A program made the translations under genes and the position numbers. Under the pieces are notes generated by a model. The model had not been told where the DNA came from. It worked only from the letters and a program-made list of their open reading frames with translations, and made no database searches. A stretch of 64,000 bases of DNA from Diphasiastrum complanatum (taxonomy: Eukaryota > Streptophyta > Lycopodiopsida > Lycopodiales > Lycopodiaceae): NCBI GenBank assembly GCA_029204225.1, contig CM055103.1, positions 54,088,980 to 54,152,979 on the forward strand, given 5' to 3'. Positions 47,610 to 59,794 of this stretch are shown here, one piece after another; the first letter of the stretch is position 1; each line of letters starts with the position of its first letter.

Positions 47610-50600
47610 CTATAAGTCAGCTATACTCTTACCATTTAAAAATTTTAAAACACAAATTCCAGTCTTTAAAAGTGCATCTGCTGCCATAGACAGGTTTTCC
47701 AAGAACTCTTCTGTTGTAGGCCTGCCTCCATCAATTATGTCAGTCACAGATTTGATTAAAATAGCAGGAACTGAAAAAAGATTGGCCACATATGCTACCG
47801 CAGCACCCTGAAAAACGAGTAAATGTAGAAGATTGAACACATTACATCAGAAACAATAAGCAAACATCAACATGAGATGAATAATCTCATCTTATACTAC
47901 CAATCTTTCCAACAAGGTTCAAGGGGAAGAACAGCAAATAGAACACAGATCAACAATGGCGCTAAAGGTAAACAATAACCTTTTGAATCAAGATCTACTT
48001 GGTTCAATATGGATCGTGCCTCCTGACAGTATTTTGAAAATACTTCTCATTGGAGTAGTAAAGAAAAAGACAATAAATGTTGCAATAAACATAAACAAGA
48101 GACGGCAATACTGAAATGCTATAGAATTTTTCTACCTCCATGTCTTTTATTGTAGCGTCATTGGATTTGATAACCTCTTCGTCTTGTGGGGACATGTCCA
48201 GAGAATTTCCAGTAGAAAGTTTGCCAAGCTGAAGCCCAAAAAAGCATTCAAGTCAACAAAGTGATTGTTCTGGTGACTGAAACTGAATCAGCCCAAGAAT
48301 TCCAAAGATAGCTACAGCCCTTTTCTCCCAGCATGGAAGCAAATCAAAGAAAAAAGAAGAGTTAAGATGCAAGTAGAAAGTGTCCAGTTGGTCTAAGCTC
48401 TCTGTAGCTATACAGCACAAATACGTATTGATAGAAAGCTTCCTGGCCTGGTTAAGCATATTTTGTTTAAAGTTCAGCAACAACCTCTTTTTGAGTCATC
48501 AGCAACTCGGGAGCAGAGGAGGAATCGGAAGGAATAGGTAAAAAAAGTAACCTTCAGTCCAAGGGCTTCTACGAGTTTAGGAGTTGGAATGGTCTTTGTA
48601 GCTCCAACACCATACTTATCAAATATCTGGACCGATCCATCAGCCAACAAAGGTGTTAGCCAATGCATCTATTTAAGAAAGGCCCGATAGCTGAGTACTA
48701 GTACAGGATAGCACAGGTAGTGGCAAAAGGGATCAAAGATTCAATATTCACATGCTACATAAACTGACTTGTGCACCAGACAATCATGACTGTTCTAAGA
48801 CAAAGCAAAAGCAGGCTTGCATTTACAAAAAAAATGCAAAAGCCGCAAAAGCATAGTAAAGGTGGTGCATTTATACAAAGAATAATTCACATGAAATTAT
48901 TTTTAAAACAAGAAATAAGTGCCAATCTTCATATAACATTTTTGCGAAACTATAAAGCAAGGAGAAAGGGCCTTTTCTTGAAGCAGATTCTCAGGATCTC
49001 ACAAATCAAGCAGACAAGCTGCATGATGTCAGCAATTTAGCCACTGCATTTGAGAATCAAACTTAGAAAGGCTATATAGGCAACTAGTCTGACAACAAGT
49101 CCAATGATATTAAATTGAGCAAATTAGCTTGATTAAGCACCAAATCATGATACTCTACAAATAATGCTTACTGGAATGGGTATCCTTCGGTCATGGTATG
49201 CAACCTCTGTAGCCACAAAAACATCACCCACACACGCACCTTTTGCCTGAGATTATCAGCAAAGCAGATTGTAGATTCAGTTTTTTTGGCAGATTCAGAT
49301 AGCAGCTTAGAAAATAAGCAGTAAATTTGTTCCTCTAATTTATGCCGCTTGTCCAATTCACCACGAAAAAGGAGACTTAAGATGCTAGGAAATGGAAAAG
49401 GGCACACGGATAATAGACACTAAAAGATCATTATGTCAGAAGTGGTAATAAAGTTTGTTTTCTACCTCAGTAGTGACAGCTCAAATTAAAAAAGCATTTT
49501 AAATTGCATGGAAACAAGTCAGGCCATTGCCATCATGCTCGGAAAAAATAAGTCCAGTTATTCTTGTGTGAAACAAGACAAATAACATTGACAAATAACT
49601 ACAGAAAAACTCGCCTAGCAAAGAATCATCAAGTCACGATAAGATGATGCTAGATAAATACAGGATATAAAAGTTCATCACATTAATGATATTCCTTCAA
49701 GTTCTGTGATTCATGAACAATCCACCACCGATGACATTCCAACTTTCTAATCTTGTTGTGTGGTCAAATCACAGATTGCACAGCAAGCAGAGTGGTATTT
49801 AGGCCTTGGGAATCACCAAGATCAATCCCTCCTGTGTAAGGCTAACATTAAGGAAACGACGAAGAGAGAACACAGAAACTTTGAGACGACCTTTCATGGT
49901 GTTAGAGATAATTAAGTGTGTTCAGTTGACATATACACGTGTTGGAGACTTTAGGGTACAGCTATATTCATTAAAGTAGACAATGGACAACAAACCATGT
50001 GCTTTGACCACCATTCCTTACGTTGCAAAGTGAAGTGCATTTCAAACAATGTTTGCCCTCATTCAAGAACTAAATGCTATTTTTACTCTCAGCTCTTGGG
50101 CTTGCTTTTATCTAGATTCTAAACTATTAGCAATAGCACGGGCACTGGAAATTTGACCGGCCCTTGACTACGTTGTCTAGCAACTGATAACAGGTGTAAT
50201 ACATAAAAAGAACAAGGCTTCACAAATTTAGGACTGATATATAAATCTCCTGTCAATCATTGATGGGGACACTTGACACATTGGGATATGAGGTACAAAT
50301 AAGGGGTGTGCATACTTGGGTATAAGATCCAAAACTGGCATAAACAAAAAAAATGGTCTGACCACCTCCCATAAGCTCTGTATTTCTACAGCATGGAAGA
50401 TAAAGAAATGCATCAACACGTAAGCCATTTGTACATCTTCAAGATAAAGAAATGCATCAACACGTAAGCCATTTGTACATCTTCAACCCTCTCTCACAAA
50501 AAACTATATCAACCTTGAACCCTCCTGCAGTGCCTGCATTAATGAGTAAATCAGGTTGCAAAGCCTGTATCGCAGCATACGAAACCAATGCTCCAGATAC

Positions 50601-51668
50601 TGTTCCCACGTTGTCGACACCTGTTCTCCAGAAACCCCAAGAAAACAACATAAAAAAAACAAAGTGAGAAAAAGTTTCGAAAATCTAACACGCAATCTTA
50701 GTCCACTGCCGGAAGAGAAATGCAAAAACCCAAAGCTCAAACTAAGAAAAATACGTAGCTCAAATAAATTCGCAAGCCCAGCTTGGAAGATTAAACTTAA
50801 TCCACATGGCATCATGCGTTTGGATAATCTTCTAACTTCTAACCTTCAATTTGATAGGAATGATTAACAGCTGATATGATAAAGCACAAAATCACAGTTT
50901 TCGAGAAAGTAACGTTTACTTGAAATGAGATAATGTGCAATAATCTGATAGGAACTGTCAGTACCTAAAACGGCATCTTTTCCTGGTACAACAATATGAA
51001 TGTGAAGTCCGTCATGAATTCCACTATATTTGATCCATGGCACGCTCTTTGGAAACCTGTCAAGCCAGCTTATTAAGCCTCTTTCTCTCCCCCTCTGACT
51101 TGAACCTTGATACGAAATTAAGGGGAGAGTTTTCACTTACACTAAGGTGTCATCCTGAGAGAGCTTCAATGCTTCCACCAATGGTAAAGCTTCCGCCTGC
51201 ATCGCTACGCCATTGTTCCCACAATTATAAACGGATCAACAAAACCCTTTCGGCGAGAGCCTCCAGAAGGCGAAGAAGAAGAAACAGCCCCATCTTCACC
51301 AACCACCCAAAACAAACCTACCCTATCTACGCTCATCTGCTTCTATGAAAACAGAAAAAGACATCACACTGACTACTCAAAGCACCCAGGTATACCATCA
51401 CCACATCACACACACTCTTGACACATAATTCAAAGCATCCACATATGCATGCCAGTATTTACTCACTCTTCACACAAAATTCCACCCAAAAAGACATTAA
51501 GAATGTGCAATTGCAGCAGCTGCGGACAAGCAGATTGTGAGGGAGTAAGAAAAAGGAGCAGGACAGCAACGCACCGATGACCAGCAGCACTGTTGAGATG
51601 TTGTTATGTGGAGGTGCCAGACAAGGAGCTTCATGCACCAGGACAGAGCATTCTTCACCAGGCGCCAT
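47610..51668 (-). CDS. 5'-methylthioadenosine / S-adenosylhomocysteine nucleosidase (MTN), 265 aa, eight exons
   Basis: The enzyme hydrolyses methylthioadenosine to adenine and methylthioribose in the cytosolic methionine-salvage cycle that supports ethylene, nicotianamine and polyamine synthesis; plant forms differ in SAH activity. Exons (minus): 51668-51575, 51204-51141, 51056-50965, 50620-50514, 49246-49172, 48626-48552, 48228-48136 and 47807-47610, together 798 nt including TAG. All introns are GT-AG and the frame is kept throughout. Key residues: Glu36 in AMQAEALPL, INAGTAGGFK at about 110-119, YHDRRIPIP, Glu200 in KDMEGAAVAY and Asp223 in VTDIIDG. These match the two catalytic Glu and the adenine-binding Asp of the family with a constant offset of two from Arabidopsis MTN1 (from memory). 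The Arabidopsis protein is about 267 aa, so this one is complete. A TATA box and (GA)n leader lie upstream. Confidence 0.95.
50398..50486. repeat. 44-bp tandem duplication in MTN intron 4
   Basis: AGATAAAGAAATGCATCAAC.. starting at 50398 is repeated from 50442. The second copy ends about 27 bp from the exon-4 splice donor (50513-50512). Confidence 0.9.
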
Positions 51669-51718
51669 CTCCTCTAAGCTCTAATCCTTGATCGCGATCT
51701 CCCTCTCCCTCCCTCGCT

Positions 51719-51721
<3 letters not shown>

Positions 51722-51768
<47 letters not shown>

Positions 51769-51770
51769 TA
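51722..51770 (-). promoter_or_regulatory. MTN core promoter: TATA box and (GA)n leader
   Basis: On the minus strand, TATAAAAC (51770-51763) is followed at once by about 20 GA units (51762-51722), then the ATG at 51668. A start site 25-30 bp after the TATA box would fall inside the (GA)n, so the 5' UTR would begin with GA repeats. Confidence 0.65.
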
Positions 51771-51800
51771 CTGCGACCTCACTATTTTCTGACCTTTAAA

Positions 51801-52420
51801 TTAGGGTTTTGGACCAAACCCTAATCGCTCGCCCCCTCCTTTTCCATTTCATTTATTCCAATCCATTTAATTAGGGCTTTTGCATCCCCTTAATCGGGCC
51901 TAAACCCTATTCGCGCACCCCCTAAACCCTCATTTCATTGGAATCATATTACTGGATATAAAAGGATGCGTCTAGGGGTAAGGGCTTAGGGTTCTGGTGA
52001 CCTAAACGTTAGGCTTAGCGATCTCAATTACAGCCGGGAGATTTTGCCGACGTCACCACGTTTAGCGTCACCAACTCAGGGCACCTACCATCAGCCCTTA
52101 CGTGTCTCTGTAAACCCTAAGTAACCAGCTAGGGCCCTAAATAACAATGGACCAATGAATGCCTAGTTTTTTGTCTTTCTGCTTTAGCCCTACTTGGCCC
52201 TCATCAACGACCTTTTTATTATTTTTCCTTTTTTCGCAACCCCGTCTCAATTTTCTCGTTGCTGTTTTACTTCAAAACCCTCCCTAAAAATTAGGGCTTG
52301 TCGTCGTTCAAATGTACAAAAAGGGCGAGATTGCTGCTAAGGTTTGCATATGGGCCAACCAGCAGCACCCACGTGTCAGTCTCGAACCTAATGGTCGACG
52401 TGCCACCTCTAAACCCTAAT
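51801..52420. promoter_or_regulatory. Cluster of telo-box (AAACCCTA) motifs upstream of MTN
   Basis: AAACCCTA or its complement occurs at 51801-51809, 51816-51824, 51902-51909, 52112-52120 and 52411-52419, with near forms (CTAAACCCT at 51922, CTTAGGGTT at about 51986). Telo-boxes in plant 5' regions are known in genes for translation and cell growth. Here they lie 130-750 bp upstream of the ATG. Confidence 0.6.
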
Positions 52421-53794
52421 TTCTCTCTCTTTCTCTCTCTCTCATCAATCATTTTGTACAAGCGTGATCCAGCAAAGCCGCCCCCCTTTGGGAGCCCCAT
52501 ACTGGAATGTAACAAAAAGATATATATATTTCCATGTGTTGGAGGAGGACTCATGAGGTAATATGTCCCATGGCCCACAAAATGAGACTTAATACCTCCA
52601 AATTTCCGGCTCATCAATCCCCACTAAAGTTTCTTGAACTGACTTAAACACCTTTGTCTTGAATACTACTCTCAAAGCGCCCTTCGACCCACTCCTTGAA
52701 AGCCCTCAACTACGGAACAGTGAAGTAGGTCCCGTTGATATTTCCGAACCATGAGGACTTGCTCTAAGATTTCCGTAGCTAGTCGACCTTCGAGGCCCAC
52801 TCCATTTTGGTCCACATCTACTTCTAGTAGTGAGAATTTTTACAAAGGCATCATCAAGCCCCAAGATTAATTCATCTTTATACACTATAGAAACTTGTGC
52901 ATAGACTTCCTATGTTATTTTTAGAGTGACACTTTTCCAAAACGTCAACTTTTTGGCTCTTGTAATCTCAATATTTAAGTAGTTTCATTCCTTCAAACAA
53001 ATGTTTTTATTGTATTACATGATTTGTTTTTTGGAAATGTCAGTTTTCCCAATTAATGCTCACGTAGCTTCCAACACTGTCTTTCTCCTCTTGACATGAT
53101 GTACTCAATCTTTGACTCTATCCACCCACTATATATAGTCAAAAAGTAGAAGAGGTCCACAAATAAAATAAGTAACATGTCGGTTGATGGGTCTTCCTCT
53201 TTTAAACTATATCACACATTCGACACATAAAGATTGAATTAGAAAATGACTACAAAAGTACATAGAATATGTTAAAACAACAACATATCCAATAAGTAAT
53301 AAATTCTCATGTTCTATCCATTGTGATTGATTCATATTAAAATGATTTTTTAATCTAGACCTAAAATTCATTATGGATTTAGTGATAACTACAAAAAAAT
53401 CAGATCACAAAGACCTAATTATGCCACTTGATCTTTAGCTAATTCAGAGAGCACATCTAGCTTCATTACAAATGTAGAAATCATGCATTTACTACACATA
53501 GAAGATGAAAATGAATGCTCGTTCATGGAGTTTCATGGAGGATACATACCAAGAAAGGACAAAGATGGAGGAGACAAGCAAGAATTGATTGATTAGTTTT
53601 GGTTGTTATTTTTCAGAGAGTTCAAAGTCGGAAGCATGGAGGAATCATTGCATTTATATTCTATTTGGTTCTTCGTGTTCTAGTTACATCTTGATATGTA
53701 TTGATGTAAGAAATAGTTAAGCATCCAATATGGACCCTATTATCTATATCAATCATGAAAGTTATTATAAAATCATGAAAGTTATTATAAAACC
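52421..53794. other. Intergenic, no recognised gene
   Basis: No coding region. A 21-bp tandem duplication (ATCATGAAAGTTATTATAAA) lies at about 53753-53793. The right part may belong to the degraded LTR that follows. Confidence 0.4.
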
Positions 53795-54115
53795 AAAGTG
53801 AATTTTCAACTTAGAGATAGAGTTTATAAAGTTAATAAGGACTAAGAATGGTGACCTTACTATTTTTAGCAACTAGAGATGTTGCTAAGGTCGAATTTGG
53901 ACCTACTCTAATTTGTTAGAAGAGATACATTGAATCTAGTCAAGTTATCTAGCTTTTTGGAGAAGTTTCTACAAACTTCCATAAGTCGATAAGCTTGGGC
54001 AAGATGATCTAAATAGGTCAAGAGGCTGTTATAAATAGGCATACAATTGTGGGAGAAATTCATCTCTCTCATTCTCTCATTCGTTCTTATGGAAGATATC
54101 TCTTTGGGTCTCTAC
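53795..54115 (+). mobile_element. Truncated LTR related to the copia LTR at 37 kb
   Basis: In order it shares AACTTAGAGATAG, CTAATTTG, GATACATTGAATCTAG, CTAGCTTTTTGG and GGCTGTTATAAATAGGCATAC with the minus-strand LTR at 36958-37596. TATAAATAG is the likely TATA box (about 54034-54042). The match ends around 54115; no primer-binding site follows. Confidence 0.55.
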
Positions 54116-54323
54116 ATCCATACTGACGAGCAGAAGGGTCCAAGCCTCTCATGAGACGAAGTGCCTCCTCTTGGTCACTGCCAGAGGTGACACCTCCAGG
54201 GCCACCGTCGAAGCTACGGCCACGGCTTGACCTAGAGATGGGCGCACCCTCAGAAGTGCGCCCCCCGGAAGAGCTAGATAGCCGATCACGCCGACCGCAT
54301 CGTCCACCACTTCCACTGGCCAT
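54087..54323 (-). CDS. Small Ser/Gly/Arg-rich ORF, function unknown
   Basis: ATG at 54323, 78 codons, MASGSGGRCGRRDRLSSSSG at the start, with a C-terminus that runs into LTR-derived sequence. Its GC content is far above its neighbours. I do not recognise it. It might be the N-terminus of a transposon protein or a captured gene exon, or it may not be expressed. Confidence 0.3.
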   Translation of the reverse strand: MASGSGGRCGRRDRLSSSSGGRTSEGAPISRSSRGRSFDGGPGGVTSGSDQEEALRLMRGLDPSARQYGCRDPKRYLP

Positions 54324-54798
54324 CAAGACCAGTGGGACAATAACTAACCACATAAAAAACATATTGAAACTAAAGCTACAAACAAAAATTGTATGAAAAA
54401 CTAAGTGCTGCAAGAAACTAAAGTAAAGTAACTAAAGCACAATTCAAAAAAACTATAGACTGCAACTATATTAGAAATCAACAAGATGTTAACAAGTAAT
54501 TAGATAACTAGAAGGCAATAAGATCACTATGAGATAATAGCAAGCAAAAAAGATCAACATGAGATCAATGAGAGCAATAGCAAGCAAGCAATGAGAGGAA
54601 TGAGAGAAAATGAGAGAAAATGAGTTGCCAAAATGTTAAAGGTGTGGCAAGGGAATTTCAAATCGATTGTCGCCCGATGACAGATATCCGTCCCTGTAAA
54701 CGTTGCAAGGCAATGTTTAATTGACTTTAAAAAATAGCGACAATTTTTGAGCAAAATCGACGAATTATGAGCAAAAGTGATGGTTGTCAAGAATTTAG
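54324..54798. other. Unassigned AT-rich sequence
   Basis: Short repeated words (GAGAGAAAATGAG, AGCAAGCAA) at about 54580-54620; no gene. Confidence 0.4.
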
Positions 54799-55258
54799 TG
54801 TTAAGAATCAGATTTGACCTGATATGTTTTTATTGTAAGCTCGAAATGCAGTATTGTAATTAACTATACATATCTTCAGTTAATTAGGATTTATAGTTTT
54901 CAGTAGTGATCGAGATGTGACCCACTATTGTTATTTCACTTGGGCACTAATCCCGTAGACGGCTACTTGGGTTAGCCGAGTAACCACACATAGGAAAAAT
55001 TAGCCTATATAGAGTTATATACAGTACATGCTATACTCAAGGGCAAATTTGGCCATACTGGGCCCAAGTTTGGCAAGTAGTAGGCCAATTTTAGGACATC
55101 CGTCTATTTCATGTAGTTGGTGTGTTTCCTATATGTACAGTTTTCTCTTTGTGATACAAAGCTTTTGTTGTGCCATCTTTGAGAGCCTGTGAGGAGTATT
55201 TATGGTGATTGATTGATGTGATCTGCGTACTACACTAGATCCTAACATGATTTTAACA
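54799..55258 (+). mobile_element. LTR of 460 bp with primer-binding site (family D)
   Basis: It starts TGTTAAGAATC and ends CATGATTTTAACA, so the ends are TGTTAA..TTAACA. TGGTATTCAGAGC (55259-55271), the tRNA-Met-type primer-binding site with one extra T, follows directly. TATATAGAG lies at about 55006-55014. Confidence 0.7.
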
Positions 55259-55271
55259 TGGTATTCAGAGC

Positions 55272-57742
55272 GGTAGGGTGATGCAAAAATGCACGGTTTG
55301 GTGGAGCTATAGAATAGCGTCTTTCACTAGGAAAAATAGCACTCAGAGCATCTCATGAGAGAGGACTCCATACGGGGTATCGGTAGTCCAGATGGCATGA
55401 GACAACAAAGTTCGTTCGATCGGAGCTTTGGGGAAGATCAAAACGATCGTCGTAGGTGAATTCCAGGGAAAATTCACGGAAAATCTTGCAGTTTTGGTGA
55501 TTTTGGGGAAATCATCGATGGTGGCTTCATGATTCACTATGTGGACAACCATTTGGCGCAATGGGGCTTGCAGAGGGTTTGCAAAGAGCAATGAATGACA
55601 ACCATAGCAATTTACAGGATCAAATTTGGATGAAAACGAATGAAATTTGAGATATTTCCAGTTTTGTGGGTTGTTGACGAATTTCTGGGAAAATCAGACT
55701 GTTTGCAGTCGATACCGCACCAATTGGCAAACCGTAAATTTCATTAGATCACTCGAGGTAGTGGGGAAGGAAGTTGCAAGAAAAACCACTGAAAAATGTG
55801 GAAAAATGCCCATGAAGCTCTCTTCCTTTTGTCAGCCAGGGTTTACAAGAGAAAAAGATTGGGTCTTTCTTTGTAGGAAGAATCTTTTGGAGCTGTAAAT
55901 TGCTGAGGGAGGGCACCATGGTGAGGCAAGAATATTGCCAGATAGCCATGGACATGCATGATGGACTAAGAGAGTAATTGAGCTTCAGCGGAGTGCATGT
56001 GACCTAGTGATGGGCTACATTCGCTATTTGGGTACCGTAGGGCCAAATTTGTGGCAATTTTTGGCTAGTGAAACCTGCTATAGGGCAGTACAATGAGGCA
56101 TTATTGCTTTGAAATCATTATTACTTACTTCTAATAGGGTATGAATGATAGCGGAATTGTGTGGAGAAAGCTAGTTTTGGTGACAGAAGTCCAGTTTGGT
56201 GTCGTGACTACTCATCATTGGCGACAATTTTGAGAGGGCAAGCAGTCACAGGGAGAGGTAGGCATGGTATGCCGGTTACAGGTGAAAAAGTCTTGTGATC
56301 AGATTCAACTCTTGAGGTTCGAACCAACCAATGTCAAGTGGCATTTTGGAGGAACGCTCTCACGGGCATGATCGGCAGTGACAATGTCGAGTCAGGTGAT
56401 AGCTGCATTGACACACGCATTTGTAGCTTAAAAAAATTTCGTTCAAAGGAAAATATGGGCTAGCTTGGAGGTACACACATTTTTATGGTCACGGGTAATT
56501 GAAGTGCGAGGTGGTGCCAGTTGGAAGCCATTGGGCAAGAGAGCGGACTTGCATTGGACAAGCTGTGTGTGGGACACATGGAAGATGAAGAGCGGATCAG
56601 TGATCACAATTTGGATGCTCTTGCAGAGTAGTAAGTGTGATGAATTTGCAGTTTTGCAGTTGGTTAGTCATTTTGATCAAGTCAATGTAGTTGTGGAGCA
56701 GTGTATCAAGTTTGTCATCAGGGAGATACACTTCAACGACCTATTTTGGGTAAGTCAAGTCAATTTCCCGTATTAGTATTGCATCAGGGATGTAGATTTC
56801 AGTGATGACGGGGTGTAGATCATTTGGTTTGGGCCATGGAAGATCTCACAGGTTCACTTGGAGGGATATTGGCATTATCAAGGAATGGTTTGGAATCGTT
56901 CACAGGAGCAGCTTGGAGCTAGCTTGGGGAAATACATGTGAAGCACTACAGGGTAGATGTTAGGATCTTCGAGATCAGGGATGACATGGAGTACCTGATA
57001 AGGATAGCACTACAGGATGACATGAGATGATCATCAGAGGCCAGCTATTTCATATTGGACTTGGGTCATTGGACAAGACTTACATGGGCGATTCATGATT
57101 GAATAAAAAAGCTGCAAACGCAAATGGGCAAAGCGTTAGGCTTTGGGAGCCAACTCTAGGATGGAGAGCTTATGGAAATCGCACGGTTGGGTGTGATCAA
57201 AGGGCAAACACTATGATAGGTGTTTTGCTAGCGATCTATCGGAGGGGACACTAACATGGTGTGCTCATGTGGGAGCACACGTTGGCATTACAGCAGGGGA
57301 GCAGTTATTGGCGTTAGCATCGATGGGGAGACATTTACCATTACGGGCATGGATAAGCTACCTATAGCTTTCATGCATTTGGCTGTATTTGCAGGAGTCT
57401 AGGCTTGCACAGGTGTTGCAACGTGTTTGGTTCAGATCCACAGGTGGTGAGATCAGGGAGAAGCCTAGAGGAAGTCACTCAAAGCCATATACCTCAATAC
57501 GATCAGGGAGACATTAGTCTTGGAATCCTGTGAGCAGCGACTCATGGATGAGCTTGCATTGGCATGGTGTTGGGTGGCACATAGCTAGGGAGAGCGAGCG
57601 ACACTGCTAGGAGTCAGGAGAGGTAGGTGATGCTTCGGCGACTCGGATAGCAGGATGGTGACCTAGGAACGAGTCAAGCCTACTTGGAGGTAGGTGGCAT
57701 GGAGTGTACCTAGGGTGGCACATATCTTGAAAAAGGTAATTT
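55272..57742 (+). mobile_element. Non-coding body of the family D element
   Basis: Downstream of the primer-binding site there are 2.4 kb with no open frame over 103 codons and no copia or gypsy motif. It could be a long leader or the body of a large non-autonomous (LARD-like) element. A second LTR is not found in the window, so the end is arbitrary. Confidence 0.35.
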
Positions 57743-58770
57743 CATTGACAAGTTTCAAATATGTGATTTTCTAACCATACAGCCTCCTACATTATGGTTG
57801 TATGAATTGAGAAATGCTTCTCAGGCAGTTATGTCACTGCTAGACAGGGGTAAAGTTTGGCTAGTATTATGAACTAGTTCGGAATTTGGCTTGGAAAAAC
57901 TATTATTATATTTTGAGTATTTATCTCGGTTCTAGAATGCTATTGAAAAATCTTAAGACATATTTGATGGCATCATCTTTGAGAAAATATGGTTGTCTTT
58001 TGACTATGATGGCATGACACTATGACTTTAAGATTCGTATGTGTTGTATTGTGGCGATTATATTCAGTTTTGTTTAGATTTGTTAGGTACAAACACACAC
58101 ACACCACTCTTGTGTTGGAGAGGATTCCTCTTGAATATCCACCCATACTTGGCTAGATTTGCCTAGTAACATTTCGCCATCAATACTGGTTTGTCAATGT
58201 GTCAAATTTACACGGTCATTACTATCCTACATTGGTATGCACTTTATCTTTTATTGTCTTGTCCCTTACTACATGAGGCATTATAACCGGTATTGGACAA
58301 ATTAAGCTCATTGACAAGTTTCAATTACTTGGTTTTATAGCCATACGGCTTGCTTACATTATGATTATAAGACTTTTCCTTCTCATGCAGTTATGTTACT
58401 TCCTAGATTGGTGTAAAATTTGGCATGTATTGCAGACTAGTTTGAAAGTAGGCTTGGATAAACTATTTTCATATCCTGATTGTTTATCTCAATTCTAGGA
58501 TGCTGTTTAGAAATCTCAAGATATACTTGACATTATGGTCTTGAGAAAATGTAAGTATATGTTGACATTCTTGAATGGGAATACTTGTCATCGAAAAAAT
58601 CTTCTATAGGGAGACTTATATTTGAAACTTATTCCCTGGGATGATTGTCTTCACTTGGTTCTTATTTCAGCATCCTATGTGGTTTCAAGTGTGCAGCAGG
58701 TATAATCACACTAAGTATATCTGTTGCATCACCTAGTGTGGTTATCTTGGTTTGTGGGATGGTTGGCAGG

Positions 58771-58825
<55 letters not shown>

Positions 58826-58890
58826 TGTGGTGATAATGTGCAGTTTTGTTTAGATTTGTTAGGTTCAAAAACACACACACACACACATGT
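57743..58890. repeat. Diverged direct repeats of 360-580 bp carrying (CA)n tracts
   Basis: Copy A (57743-58105) and copy B (58308-58890) share ATTGACAAGTTTCAA, TTATGTCACTG / TTATGTTACTT, AACTATT.T.ATAT, CTCAATTCTAG-like and CAGTTTTGTTTAGATTTGTT blocks in order. Both end in GTTAGGT.CAAA followed by a CA run. Copy B has an additional stretch with a long (CA)n inserted. Confidence 0.75.
58774..58824. repeat. (CA)n microsatellite
   Basis: About 25 uninterrupted CA units, inside copy B of the diverged direct repeat. A shorter CA run is at 58869-58887. Confidence 0.95.
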
Positions 58891-58987
58891 GACATGCTTG
58901 CAGCCATTATAGCATATGTGAATTTGAAGGTTTCACATTAAGTTAACATTGTATGAAGCTTTCAACTTTCTTATAGATGAGGTCAGT

Positions 58988-58990
<3 letters not shown>

Positions 58991-59072
<82 letters not shown>
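58991..59072. repeat. (TC)n microsatellite, 82 bp
   Basis: 41 uninterrupted TC units. Confidence 0.97.
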
Positions 59073-59075
<3 letters not shown>

Positions 59076-59650
59076 TTAAAAGTGGTAAACAATGAAAATA
59101 TGATATTCGTTTTAAATCTGTGGTTTATATTTTCATTTTGCATGTTCGACTGATACATATAATGTATGCAGATGGTGAAGGTTGCGATAAACTACAAAAC
59201 GTTCATGCAAGAGGTGATGGAGTTCTTTTGTTTCGGGGAGGATGTTCATACATGCAGCATAGTGTGGGTGATACAAGTGTTTACATATTTCTTATACAAG
59301 CGTCAACAAGATGGATACTTTATTCCACCAAGATGGCAGTTGGTTGTAGATGTAGATGAATTGATTTGTGATATTAGGTTTAGGGTTCTAAGAATGATTC
59401 TATTGTGAGACTCGGTTCCTTTCAACAGTTTTTGGATACCCTAGTGTACACTTAGGCATTCATGGATGAAGTTTTTGAATTCAAATTTTAGACAATATGG
59501 AATTGTGATTAACAATTTGGGGTTTGTGATTTATTTTTCCATATGTCAAATTTATGATGAGTGCTTTGAGAGTGATTTTAAAAGATGAGATAATTGATGA
59601 TAAATGATTAGTATTTACATACACATGTCACACACACATTTGACAGACTT
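59073..59650. other. Unassigned sequence
   Basis: Two overlapping frames of about 80 codons (59120-59408) with no recognisable domain. Confidence 0.35.
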
Positions 59651-59718
59651 TTGGACGAAGACTCTTGGTTGCCCGATCTGAGCATCGTCTGCACGTCTCG
59701 ATCATTGGCCGCCACCCA

Positions 59719-59786
59719 AACCATTGGTCGCCCGTCAACGATGGGCTTACCCAACCATTGGTCACCCGTCAACAACGGGCTTACCA
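59719..59786. repeat. 34-bp tandem repeat with palindromic CCCGTCAACGATGGGC core
   Basis: Unit 1 (59719-59752) and unit 2 (59753-59786) both read AACCATTGGTC.CCCGTCAAC. followed by ..GGGCTTACC. GCCCGTC/GATGGGC can pair around AAC. Related words occur at about 59880 (GACCATCGGTGGGC) and 60169-60191 (GCCGTCATTGCCC, ATCAACGACGGGC). Confidence 0.8.
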
Positions 59787-59794
59787 TCGGACAT

